From positions 15,126,787 to 15,190,786 of the forward strand of contig NC_067195.1 in NCBI RefSeq assembly GCF_000699445.3: a stretch of DNA of 64,000 nt. The letters are read 5' to 3'. Made by a program: the position numbers and the translations under genes. Source of the DNA: Schistosoma haematobium (lineage: Eukaryota; Platyhelminthes; Trematoda; Strigeidida; Schistosomatidae). Below, piece after piece: positions 14,549 through 27,494 of the stretch (positions are counted from its first letter, which is position 1; each line of letters begins with the position of its first letter). The notes beneath the pieces are model-generated. The model saw only the letters and a program-made list of their open reading frames with translations, was not told where the DNA came from and ran no database searches.

Positions 14549-14558
14549 GGGAGAGTAG
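14549..14558 (+). promoter_or_regulatory. Polypurine tract next to LTR 2
   Basis: GGGAGAG (14549-14555) is followed by TAG and then the TG of the LTR. A purine run just inside the 3' LTR is where plus-strand synthesis is primed in LTR retrotransposons. The same sequence precedes LTRs 3-6 but not LTR 1 or any solo LTR, as expected if the LTR borders are right. Confidence 0.6.
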
Positions 14559-14974
14559 TGTAGTGGCATTGGACAATAGCCACACAATCCACAAAGCTGT
14601 GAACACGAGACTACTCAGAAAATAGATATTCAATATTTAACTCGGGGAAATACCTAACAATGGAGAAGGCGCGGAGAATGAATTGGATGGATTGGAGTTG
14701 ATCGGATGGCATGGCTCGACCATGCAGGCGTGGTCCATCTGAATGTTACCTTATATCTTCTATTCATATTAAATATATTGTTCCTTCTCTAGCCTAACCT
14801 TGTTCTACATCATGTATTGGTAATTGATACGATACAGTGAGTTGGTGTAGTCGATGGTGTGACTTCCACGTAAGATCTTATAGATTAGGCAGTTATATCA
14901 TGACAAATCTACAAATTTAGGATTAGGTCTATTATAAGAGCAGTACTAATATCATAGTAGACCATAATTCCACA
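14559..14974 (+). mobile_element. LTR 2 of the multimer (416 bp)
   Basis: Same length as LTR 1, with no difference noticed on reading. Preceded by the purine tract of internal region 1 and followed by the primer binding site of internal region 2. Confidence 0.9.
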
Positions 14975-17484
14975 TTGGTGAGCCCAACTAAAGAAACGCA
15001 ACCCATTACTGTTAATCCTTATTTCCACCTTAACCTTCTCAATCGGTTTTTATTTTTGTAAACCCAGTATTCGTATAGTCCTTTGATTAATGGTCACATA
15101 TATTATCGTAATGTTATATCTATTAGTTCACATAACTTACTAGCTCAATCGATAATAAAAGTTGATCATCTATATCAACTAATTAGCTTTGATGGTTCGT
15201 TAACAAGCTTTAATAGCATTTACATGCTTCAGCGACATAGACTTGTTTGAACATCAAGGTCTAGCAAATATGACCTGTAAATAGCGTAAATATACATTGA
15301 CTAACAATGCAATCAAGGACTAAATAGTTATCTGGATCTAATTTTCAGTGTTCCTTCACTCAACACATCCTGTTTTAAACTACGCACTATCCTGTAATAT
15401 CTTTCCTTCCGACCACTGCCTGCCTAATTTCATATTTCGAGTTCCATTGCCAAACAACAAGGATGACACTTCTCCAAAAACACGGTGAGTTCCAGCTATA
15501 AGTTTTCTGCAATCATAAGTTCATTTTAGATGGTTCATTCAATGGCACACACAATTATCTGGATTCATTCAGTTGTTCTGATCAGAGCGAGTCCCAAAAA
15601 CCTCAACAGCATCGAGCACCCTGAAAGTGATTACCATACTGCATGTTTTATTCTGGATACTTTTGGATCATTACTACTCCTCACGAATGGCTTTATATAT
15701 GTCGTCCACTGAATAATCTAATTTTCAAAAATAACCCAGGCGAGTTCAACTATTTTACTTAATGATTTTTTTACTTAACATGTATATGTTTTCCGGTTCC
15801 TTTTGCTATATATTTGTTAGTGTCCCTAGGCTAGATGCAGTAACTTCTTATGGAATGTTTATAACGCGTCATATTCCTGCCTAAAGTTTCACAAGCAGTC
15901 TAAACTTTAAAATTATTTTCTGGTCACGTTCATTATTTTTAAATCGTCATATACGTCAACAACCTGCATGTTAACCTGGCCCATACATACGTTACACTAT
16001 ATCTCCATGTCTTCTAAATTTAGAAATCATCTGGATCGCCTTTAACATTTATCAATAAACCCATCATAGTCGTTGTTGCTAATCGTATTTGGGTTTATGG
16101 ATTGGTTTATCATATTAGCAGCCTAAAATGCGAACATAGTTTAGGTAATAAGATTAAAAGTTTAGGTACTATCAACTGCACTAGTAAAATAACTAAATCC
16201 CCAGGTAGCTGTTGGCTAAACAAAACTCCGTAGCCTACTAGAATTAACACTAAACGAATATTTCTGAATTGAAATTTATAATTAAATTAGGCGTCTCGGA
16301 TTCTTTAACGTTATAAGTTTCTGATGATTTCGAATCACCTAAAGCAACAATACCTATTTTTCCACTGACTAATCCTCAATCAACACTATAACTAGTTAAA
16401 TTTAATAGTTTCAGGATATCGTCATAAAACATTGTCATAACTTGACAATCACGTAATATGACTGATAAAATTAATGAAACTATTAACGAAATCGGTCAAC
16501 AAATTGACTTATAATTACCATTAAATGGTGTTGTTTTCTTGGTATCTTCATCCATCACAGATGATTACAGTATGTTTCTCTATCAGTTGCTCATTCAGTA
16601 AATATCTCAAAACCTTGTCAGTCTAATTGATGGTTTAGCGACACAATCATGCATGCAAATAATCAGTATAAGCAGTCGAGCAAATCTCCTGCAAACTGAA
16701 AACATTAATGTCGAATTTACCCCAACACTGACTAAGGTTCAAGCCATTATCATAGACATGAGTTGGGAGTGTACTCCCTTGGTTACAACTTATGTACTCC
16801 TGATAATCACATGAGCATCACTCACGGTTAATCATCTTGTAAAAACGTATTTGGCCGAGTACATCTTACAGCACCACATAACTTAGTAATGTGACACAGG
16901 CTTAACTGATTTCAGTAACTTATAATCACCATATCTCATTTAAATCGTATTCTGCCCGCATACGTGCAACTAACTTGTATGCCCATCAGCCGGCAAGTAT
17001 AAATATAAATAAATAGTCTATCGCAGATCAGAACATTGAGTCTAGAGCATGTCTCTTACGAACACACTCATGTTTAACGATTTTTCCTAGCTATCTGTCC
17101 AAAATCCATATAATTATCACTCATGTATTTAAATTTTATTTTGATAACCATTCATGTGTATTAATAGTATTACTAAATTCTATCACGGTCAAGTAAAAAT
17201 GAGGTTGAGAAAATCTCCCGTAACTAAATAAACCGTATCAAACTAACTGGAACACTAGTTGGAATTCTTCTCCACGGTATACTTTTGTTCCTTCAGTTAG
17301 CCTACTAATACAGATGCAATTGGAATTCAACTCTTATGGACAACTTACCGGCATAATCGTTATCTGATTTCATAATTTAAACCAAAACTAATACCAATAT
17401 TAACATTTCCACAATATTCATTATTTTAATATTTCTAAACACAAAATAATTACTGCCTATAAGTTAAGTTATTAACACGCATCG

Positions 17485-17518
<34 letters not shown>

Positions 17519-17765
17519 GTAATCCCATTTTTTATAGTTCAAATAATCTTCAACCAAATTTTCATTTTAAGCGTGTTAATCATGAAAGCAGATATTTTAA
17601 GATTATTACATGTATTTCCCGACCAGATGCTGCCGTCTTTTTGATTTATCTTTCAGCTTATCAATACCCGGAGGATCCTTATTATCCTTGGTAACCTCCG
17701 GCGCGCGACGATCCCATCCAATTTGGTATCGAACCAACATCACGTTGATTCTGGTGGGAGAGTAG
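14975..17765 (+). mobile_element. Internal region 2 (2791 bp)
   Basis: Shortest copy, because its (TTA)n tract is only 32 bases (17487-17518) and it lacks one C at two places: CTCCTG near 16798-16801 and CTCCCG near 17216-17221. Internal region 5 has both of the same deletions. The 60-codon ORF is at 15530-15712, unchanged. Confidence 0.85.
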
Positions 17766-18181
17766 TGTAGTGGCATTGGACAATAGCCACACAATCCACA
17801 AAGCTGTGAACACGAGACTACTCAGAAAATAGATATTCAATATTTAACTCGGGGAAATACCTAACAATGGAGAAGGCGCGGAGAATGAATTGGATGGATT
17901 GGAGTTGATCGGATGGCATGGCTCGACCATGCAGGCGTGGTCCATCTGAATGTTACCTTATATCTTCTATTCATATTAAATATATTGTTCCTTCTCTAGC
18001 CTAACCTTGTTCTACATCATGTATTGGTAATTGATACGATACAGTGAGTTGGTGTAGTCGATGGTGTGACTTCCACGTAAGATCTTATAGATTAGGCAGT
18101 TATATCATGACAAATCTACAAATTTAGGATTAGGTCTATTATAAGAGCAGTACTAATATCATAGTAGACCATAATTCCACA
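17766..18181 (+). mobile_element. LTR 3 of the multimer (416 bp)
   Basis: Full-length TGT...ACA copy in the same context as LTR 2; no private difference noticed. Confidence 0.9.
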
Positions 18182-20694
18182 TTGGTGAGCCCAACTAAAG
18201 AAACGCAACCCATTACTGTTAATCCTTATTTCCACCTTAACCTTCTCAATCGGTTTTTATTTTTGTAAACCCAGTATTCGTATAGTCCTTTGATTAATGG
18301 TCACATATATTATCGTAATGTTATATCTATTAGTTCACATAACTTACTAGCTCAATCGATAATAAAAGTTGATCATCTATATCAACTAATTAGCTTTGAT
18401 GGTTCGTTAACAAGCTTTAATAGCATTTACATGCTTCAGCGACATAGACTTGTTTGAACATCAAGGTCTAGCAAATATGACCTGTAAATAGCGTAAATAT
18501 ACATTGACTAACAATGCAATCAAGGACTAAATAGTTATCTGGATCTAATTTTCAGTGTTCCTTCACTCAACACATCCTGTTTTAAACTACGCACTATCCT
18601 GTAATATCTTTCCTTCCGACCACTGCCTGCCTAATTTCATATTTCGAGTTCCATTGCCAAACAACAAGGATGACACTTCTCCAAAAACACGGTGAGTTCC
18701 AGCTATAAGTTTTCTGCAATCATAAGTTCATTTTAGATGGTTCATTCAATGGCACACACAATTATCTGGATTCATTCAGTTGTTCTGATCAGAGCGAGTC
18801 CCAAAAACCTCAACAGCATCGAGCACCCTGAAAGTGATTACCATACTGCATGTTTTATTCTGGATACTTTTGGATCATTACTACTCCTCACGAATGGCTT
18901 TATATATGTCGTCCACTGAATAATCTAATTTTCAAAAATAACCCAGGCGACTTCAACCATTTTACTCAATGATTTTTTTTACTTAACATGTATATGTTTT
19001 CCGGTTCCTTTTGCTATATATTTGTTAGTGTCCCTAGGCTAGATGCAGTAACTTCTTATGGAATGTTTATAACGCGTCATATTCCTGCCTAAAGTTTCAC
19101 AAGCAGTCTAAACTTTAAAATTATTTTCTGGTCACGTTCATTATTTTTAAATCGTCATATACGTCAACAACCTGCATGTTAACCTGGCCCATACATACGT
19201 TACACTATATCTCCATGTCTTCTAAATTTAGAAATCATCTGGATCGCCTTTAACATTTATCAATAAACCCATCATAGTCGTTGTTGCTAATCGTATTTGG
19301 GTTTATGGATTGGTTTATCATATTAGCAGCCTAAAATGCGAACATAGTTTAGGTAATAAGATTAAAAGTTTAGGTACTATCAACTGCACTAGTAAAATAA
19401 CTAAATCCCCAGGTAGCTGTTGGCTAAACAAAACTCCGTAGCCTACTAGAATTAACACTAAACGAATATTTCTGAATTGAAATTTATAATTAAATTAGGC
19501 GTCTCGGATTCTTTAACGTTATAAGTTTCTGATGATTTCGAATCACCTAAAGCAACAATACCTATTTTTCCACTGACTAATCCTCAATCAACACTATAAC
19601 TAGTTAAATTTAATAGTTTCAGGATATCGTCATAAAACATTGTCATAACTTGACAATCACGTAATATGACTGATAAAATTAATGAAACTATTAACGAAAT
19701 CGGTCAACAAATTGACTTATAATTACCATTAAATGGTGTTGTTTTCTTGGTATCTTCATCCATCACAGATGATTACAGTATGTTTCTCTATCAGTTGCTC
19801 ATTCAGTAAATATCTCAAAACCTTGTCAGTCTAATTGATGGTTTAGCGACACAATCATGCATGCAAATAATCAGTATAAGCAGTCGAGCAAATCTCCTGC
19901 AAACTGAAAACATTAATGTCGAATTTACCCCAACACTGACTAAGGTTCAAGCCATTATCATAGACATGAGTTGGGAGTGTACTCCCTTGGTTACAACTTA
20001 TGTACTCCCTGATAATCACATGAGCATCACTCACGGTTAATCATCTTGTAAAAACGTATTTGGCCGAGTACATCTTACAGCACCACATAACTTAGTAATG
20101 TGACACAGGCTTAACTGATTTCAGTAACTTATAATCACCATATCTCATTTAAATCGTATTCTGCCCGCATACGTGCAACTAACTTGTATGCCCATCAGCC
20201 GGCAAGTATAAATATAAATAAATAGTCTATCGCAGATCAGAACATTGAGTCTAGAGCATGTCTCTTACGAACACACTCATGTTTAACGATTTTTCCTAGC
20301 TATCTGTCCAAAATCCATATAATTATCACTCATGTATTTAAATTTTATTTTGATAACCATTCATGTGTATTAATAGTATTACTAAATTCTATCACGGTCA
20401 AGTAAAAATGAGGTTGAGAAAATCTCCCCGTAACTAAATAAACCGTATCAAACTAACTGGAACACTAGTTGGAATTCTTCTCCACGGTATACTTTTGTTC
20501 CTTCAGTTAGCCTACTAATACAGATGCAATTGGAATTCAACTCTTATGGACAACTTACCGGCATAATCGTTATCTGATTTCATAATTTAAACCAAAACTA
20601 ATACCAATATTAACATTTCCACAATATTCATTATTTTAATATTTCTAAACACAAAATAATTACTGCCTATAAGTTAAGTTATTAACACGCATCG

Positions 20695-20760
<66 letters not shown>

Positions 20761-21007
20761 GTAATCCCATTTTTTATAGTTCAAATAATCTTCAACCAAA
20801 TTTTCATTTTAAGCGTGTTAATCATGAAAGCAGATATTTTAAGATTATTACATGTATTTCCCGACCAGATGCTGCCGTCTTTTTGATTTATCTTTCAGCT
20901 TATCAATACCCGGAGGATCCTTATTATCCTTGGTAACCTCCGGCGCGCGACGATCCCATCCAATTTGGTATCGAACCAACATCACGTTGATTCTGGTGGG
21001 AGAGTAG
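18182..21007 (+). mobile_element. Internal region 3 (2826 bp)
   Basis: It carries three base changes within 17 bases (C at 18951, 18958 and 18967) and an eighth T in the following T run, a local cluster absent from the other four copies. Its (TTA)n tract is 65 bases. The ORF at 18737-18919 ends just before the cluster and is unchanged. Confidence 0.85.
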
Positions 21008-21423
21008 TGTAGTGGCATTGGACAATAGCCACACAATCCACAAAGCTGTGAACACGAGACTACTCAGAAAATAGATATTCAATATTTAACTCGGGGAAAT
21101 ACCTAACAATGGAGAAGGCGCGGAGAATGAATTGGATGGATTGGAGTTGATCGGATGGCATGGCTCGACCATGCAGGCGTGGTCCATCTGAATGTTACCT
21201 TATATCTTCTATTCATATTAAATATATTGTTCCTTCTCTAGCCTAACCTTGTTCTACATCATGTATTGGTAATTGATACGATACAGTGAGTTGGTGTAGT
21301 CGATGGTGTGACTTCCACGTAAGATCTTATAGATTAGGCAGTTATATCATGACAAATCTACAAATTTAGGATTAGGTCTATTATAAGAGCAGTACTAATA
21401 TCATAGTAGACCATAATTCCACA
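21008..21423 (+). mobile_element. LTR 4 of the multimer (416 bp)
   Basis: Full-length TGT...ACA copy; no private difference noticed. Confidence 0.9.
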
Positions 21424-23935
21424 TTGGTGAGCCCAACTAAAGAAACGCAACCCATTACTGTTAATCCTTATTTCCACCTTAACCTTCTCAATCGGTTTTT
21501 ATTTTTGTAAACCCAGTATTCGTATAGTCCTTTGATTAATGGTCACATATATTATCGTAATGTTATATCTATTAGTTCACATAACTTACTAGCTCAATCG
21601 ATAATAAAAGTTGATCATCTATATCAACTAATTAGCTTTGATGGTTCGTTAACAAGCTTTAATAGCATTTACATGCTTCAGCGACATAGACTTGTTTGAA
21701 CATCAAGGTCTAGCAAATATGACCTGTAAATAGCGTAAATATACATTGACTAACAATGCAATCAAGGACTAAATAGTTATCTGGATCTAATTTTCAGTGT
21801 TCCTTCACTCAACACATCCTGTTTTAAACTACGCACTATCCTGTAATATCTTTCCTTCCGACCACTGCCTGCCTAATTTCATATTTCGAGTTCCATTGCC
21901 AAACAACAAGGATGACACTTCTCCAAAAACACGGTGAGTTCCAGCTATAAGTTTTCTGCAATCATAAGTTCATTTTAGATGGTTCATTCAATGGCACACA
22001 CAATTATCTGGATTCATTCAGTTGTTCTGATCAGAGCGAGTCCCAAAAACCTCAACAGCATCGAGCACCCTGAAAGTGATTACCATACTGCATGTTTTAT
22101 TCTGGATACTTTTGGATCATTACTACTCCTCACGAATGGCTTTATATATGTCGTCCACTGAATAATCTAATTTTCAAAAATAACCCAGGCGAGTTCAACT
22201 ATTTTACTTAATGATTTTTTTACTTAACATGTATATGTTTTCCGGTTCCTTTTGCTATATATTTGTTAGTGTCCCTAGGCTAGATGCAGTAACTTCTTAT
22301 GGAATGTTTATAACGCGTCATATTCCTGCCTAAAGTTTCACAAGCAGTCTAAACTTTAAAATTATTTTCTGGTCACGTTCATTATTTTTAAATCGTCATA
22401 TACGTCAACAACCTGCATGTTAACCTGGCCCATACATACGTTACACTATATCTCCATGTCTTCTAAATTTAGAAATCATCTGGATCGCCTTTAACATTTA
22501 TCAATAAACCCATCATAGTCGTTGTTGCTAATCGTATTTGGGTTTATGGATTGGTTTATCATATTAGCAGCCTAAAATGCGAACATAGTTTAGGTAATAA
22601 GATTAAAAGTTTAGGTACTATCAACTGCACTAGTAAAATAACTAAATCCCCAGGTAGCTGTTGGCTAAACAAAACTCCGTAGCCTACTAGAATTAACACT
22701 AAACGAATATTTCTGAATTGAAATTTATAATTAAATTAGGCGTCTCGGATTCTTTAACGTTATAAGTTTCTGATGATTTCGAATCACCTAAAGCAACAAT
22801 ACCTATTTTTCCACTGACTAATCCTCAATCAACACTATAACTAGTTAAATTTAATAGTTTCAGGATATCGTCATAAAACATTGTCATAACTTGACAATCA
22901 CGTAATATGACTGATAAAATTAATGAAACTATTAACGAAATCGGTCAACAAATTGACTTATAATTACCATTAAATGGTGTTGTTTTCTTGGTATCTTCAT
23001 CCATCACAGATGATTACAGTATGTTTCTCTATCAGTTGCTCATTCAGTAAATATCTCAAAACCTTGTCAGTCTAATTGATGGTTTAGCGACACAATCATG
23101 CATGCAAATAATCAGTATAAGCAGTCGAGCAAATCTCCTGCAAACTGAAAACATTAATGTCGAATTTACCCCAACACTGACTAAGGTTCAAGCCATTATC
23201 ATAGACATGAGTTGGGAGTGTACTCCCCTTGGTTACAACTTATGTACTCCCTGATAATCACATGAGCATCACTCACGGTTAATCATCTTGTAAAAACGTA
23301 TTTGGCCGAGTACATCTTACAGCACCACATAACTTAGTAATGTGACACAGGCTTAACTGATTTCAGTAACTTATAATCACCATATCTCATTTAAATCGTA
23401 TTCTGCCCGCATACGTGCAACTAACTTGTATGCCCATCAGCCGGCAAGTATAAATATAAATAAATAGTCTATCGCAGATCAGAACATTGAGTCTAGAGCA
23501 TGTCTCTTACGAACACACTCATGTTTAACGATTTTTCCTAGCTATCTGTCCAAAATCCATATAATTATCACTCATGTATTTAAATTTTATTTTGATAACC
23601 ATTCATGTGTATTAATAGTATTACTAAATTCTATCACGGTCAAGTAAAAATGAGGTTGAGAAAATCTCCCCGTAACTAAATAAACCGTATCAAACTAACT
23701 GGAACACTAGTTGGAATTCTTCTCCACGGTATACTTTTGTTCCTTCAGTTAGCCTACTAATACAGATGCAATTGGAATTCAACTCTTATGGACAACTTAC
23801 CGGCATAATCGTTATCTGATTTCATAATTTAAACCAAAACTAATACCAATATTAACATTTCCACAATATTCATTATTTTAATATTTCTAAACACAAAATA
23901 ATTACTGCCTATAAGTTAAGTTATTAACACGCATC

Positions 23936-24004
<69 letters not shown>

Positions 24005-24251
24005 GTAATCCCATTTTTTATAGTTCAAATAATCTTCAACCAAATTTTCATTTTAAGCGTGTTAATCATGAAAGCAGATATTTTAAGATTATTACATGTA
24101 TTTCCCGACCAGATGCTGCCGTCTTTTTGATTTATCTTTCAGCTTATCAATACCCGGAGGATCCTTATTATCCTTGGTAACCTCCGGCGCGCGACGATCC
24201 CATCCAATTTGGTATCGAACCAACATCACGTTGATTCTGGTGGGAGAGTAG
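21424..24251 (+). mobile_element. Internal region 4 (2828 bp)
   Basis: It has one extra C in ACTCCCCTT near 23222-23228 and a (TTA)n tract of 68 bases. It has neither of the two C deletions shared by copies 2 and 5. The ORF at 21979-22161 is unchanged. Confidence 0.85.
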
Positions 24252-24666
24252 TGTAGTGGCATTGGACAATAGCCACACAATCCACAAAGCTGTGAACACG
24301 AGACTACTCAGAAAATAGATATTCAATATTTAACTCGGGAAATACCTAACAATGGAGAAGGCGCGGAGAATGAATTGGATGGATTGGAGTTGATCGGATG
24401 GCATGGCTCGACCATGCAGGCGTGGTCCATCTGAATGTTACCTTATATCTTCTATTCATATTAAATATATTGTTCCTTCTCTAGCCTAACCTTGTTCTAC
24501 ATCATGTATTGGTAATTGATACGATACAGTGAGTTGGTGTAGTCGATGGTGTGACTTCCACGTAAGATCTTATAGATTAGGCAGTTATATCATGACAAAT
24601 CTACAAATTTAGGATTAGGTCTATTATAAGAGCAGTACTAATATCATAGTAGACCATAATTCCACA
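24252..24666 (+). mobile_element. LTR 5 of the multimer (415 bp)
   Basis: One base shorter than the others: CTCGGGAAAT instead of CTCGGGGAAAT, near 24335-24340. Otherwise no difference noticed. Confidence 0.9.
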
Positions 24667-27175
24667 TTGGTGAGCCCAACTAAAGAAACGCAACCCATTA
24701 CTGTTAATCCTTATTTCCACCTTAACCTTCTCAATCGGTTTTTATTTTTGTAAACCCAGTATTCGTATAGTCCTTTGATTAATGGTCACATATATTATCG
24801 TAATGTTATATCTATTAGTTCACATAACTTACTAGCTCAATCGATAATAAAAGTTGATCATCTATATCAACTAATTAGCTTTGATGGTTCGTTAACAAGC
24901 TTTAATAGCATTTACATGCTTCAGCGACATAGACTTGTTTGAACATCAAGGTCTAGCAAATATGACCTGTAAATAGCGTAAATATACATTGACTAACAAT
25001 GCAATCAAGGACTAAATAGTTATCTGGATCTAATTTTCAGTGTTCCTTCACTCAACACATCCTGTTTTAAACTACGCACTATCCTGTAATATCTTTCCTT
25101 CCGACCACTGCCTGCCTAATTTCATATTTCGAGTTCCATTGCCAAACAACAAGGATGACACTTCTCCAAAAACACGGTGAGTTCCAGCTATAAGTTTTCT
25201 GCAATCATAAGTTCATTTTAGATGGTTCATTCAATGGCACACACAATTATCTGGATTCATTCAGTTGTTCTGATCAGAGCGAGTCCCAAAAACCTCAACA
25301 GCATCGAGCACCCTGAAAGTGATTACCATACTGCATGTTTTATTCTGGATACTTTTGGATCATTACTACTCCTCACGAATGGCTTTATATATGTCGTCCA
25401 CTGAATAATCTAATTTTCAAAAATAACCCAGGCGAGTTCAACTATTTTACTTAATGATTTTTTTACTTAACATGTATATGTTTTCCGGTTCCTTTTGCTA
25501 TATATTTGTTAGTGTCCCTAGGCTAGATGCAGTAACTTCTTATGGAATGTTTATAACGCGTCATATTCCTGCCTAAAGTTTCACAAGCAGTCTAAACTTT
25601 AAAATTATTTTCTGGTCACGTTCATTATTTTTAAATCGTCATATACGTCAACAACCTGCATGTTAACCTGGCCCATACATACGTTACACTATATCTCCAT
25701 GTCTTCTAAATTTAGAAATCATCTGGATCGCCTTTAACATTTATCAATAAACCCATCATAGTCGTTGTTGCTAATCGTATTTGGGTTTATGGATTGGTTT
25801 ATCATATTAGCAGCCTAAAATGCGAACATAGTTTAGGTAATAAGATTAAAAGTTTAGGTACTATCAACTGCACTAGTAAAATAACTAAATCCCCAGGTAG
25901 CTGTTGGCTAAACAAAACTCCGTAGCCTACTAGAATTAACACTAAACGAATATTTCTGAATTGAAATTTATAATTAAATTAGGCGTCTCGGATTCTTTAA
26001 CGTTATAAGTTTCTGATGATTTCGAATCACCTAAAGCAACAATACCTATTTTTCCACTGACTAATCCTCAATCAACACTATAACTAGTTAAATTTAATAG
26101 TTTCAGGATATCGTCATAAAGCATTGTCATAACTTGACAATCACGTAATATGACTGATAAAATTAATGAAACTATTAACGAAATCGGTCAACAAATTGAC
26201 TTATAATTACCATTAAATGGTGTTGTTTTCTTGGTATCTTCATCCATCACAGATGATTACAGTATGTTTCTCTATCAGTTGCTCATTCAGTAAATATCTC
26301 AAAACCTTGTCAGTCTAATTGATGGTTTAGCGACACAATCATGCATGCAAATAATCAGTATAAGCAGTCGAGCAAATCTCCTGCAAACTGAAAACATTAA
26401 TGTCGAATTTACCCCAACACTGACTAAGGTTCAAGCCATTATCATAGACATGAGTTGGGAGTGTACTCCCTTGGTTACAACTTATGTACTCCTGATAATC
26501 ACATGAGCATCACTCACGGTTAATCATCTTGTAAAAACGTATTTGGCCGAGTACATCTTACAGCACCACATAACTTAGTAATGTGACACAGGCTTAACTG
26601 ATTTCAGTAACTTATAATCACCATATCTCATTTAAATCGTATTCTGCCCGCATACGTGCAACTAACTTGTATGCCCATCAGCCGGCAAGTATAAATATAA
26701 ATAAATAGTCTATCGCAGATCAGAACATTGAGTCTAGAGCATGTCTCTTACGAACACACTCATGTTTAACGATTTTTCCTAGCTATCTGTCCAAAATCCA
26801 TATAATTATCACTCATGTATTTAAATTTTATTTTGATAACCATTCATGTGTATTAATAGTATTACTAAATTCTATCACGGTCAAGTAAAAATGAGGTTGA
26901 GAAAATCTCCCGTAACTAAATAAACCGTATCAAACTAACTGGAACACTAGTTGGAATTCTTCTCCACGGTATACTTTTGTTCCTTCAGTTAGCCTACTAA
27001 TACAGATGCAATTGGAATTCAACTCTTATGGACAACTTACCGGCATAATCGTTATCTGATTTCATAATTTAAACCAAAACTAATACCAATATTAACATTT
27101 CCACAATATTCATTATTTTAATATTTCTAAACACAAAATAATTACTGCCTATAAGTTAAGTTATTAACACGCATC

Positions 27176-27247
<72 letters not shown>

Positions 27248-27494
27248 GTAATCCCATTTTTTATAGTTCAAATAATCTTCAACCAAATTTTCATTTTAAG
27301 CGTGTTAATCATGAAAGCAGATATTTTAAGATTATTACATGTATTTCCCGACCAGATGCTGCCGTCTTTTTGATTTATCTTTCAGCTTATCAATACCCGG
27401 AGGATCCTTATTATCCTTGGTAACCTCCGGCGCGCGACGATCCCATCCAATTTGGTATCGAACCAACATCACGTTGATTCTGGTGGGAGAGTAG
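24667..27494 (+). mobile_element. Internal region 5 (2828 bp)
   Basis: It shares both single-C deletions with internal region 2 and has a private G in CATAAAGCATT near 26121. It has the longest (TTA)n tract (71 bases, 27177-27247). The ORF at 25222-25404 is unchanged. Confidence 0.85.

Larger units (their letters stand above)
11745..14558 (+). mobile_element. Internal region 1 (2814 bp), no gag or pol
   Basis: It opens with a primer binding site and closes with a purine tract. A 60-codon ORF (12300-12482) recurs in all five copies with no recognisable domain. A 52-codon plus-strand frame from ATG at 14403 ends ...LVGE with TAG directly against the next LTR, which might be the relic of a pol tail. 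An antisense ORF at 14399-14587 runs into the LTR and is probably a shadow. It carries a (TTA)n tract of 53 bases at 14259-14311. A base private to this copy is G at 13935. Confidence 0.85.

Noticed and set aside
14399..14587. 62-codon minus-strand ORF repeated in all five units
   Set aside because: It crosses from the internal region into the LTR on the antisense strand and has no domain. It is present only because the junction is repeated.
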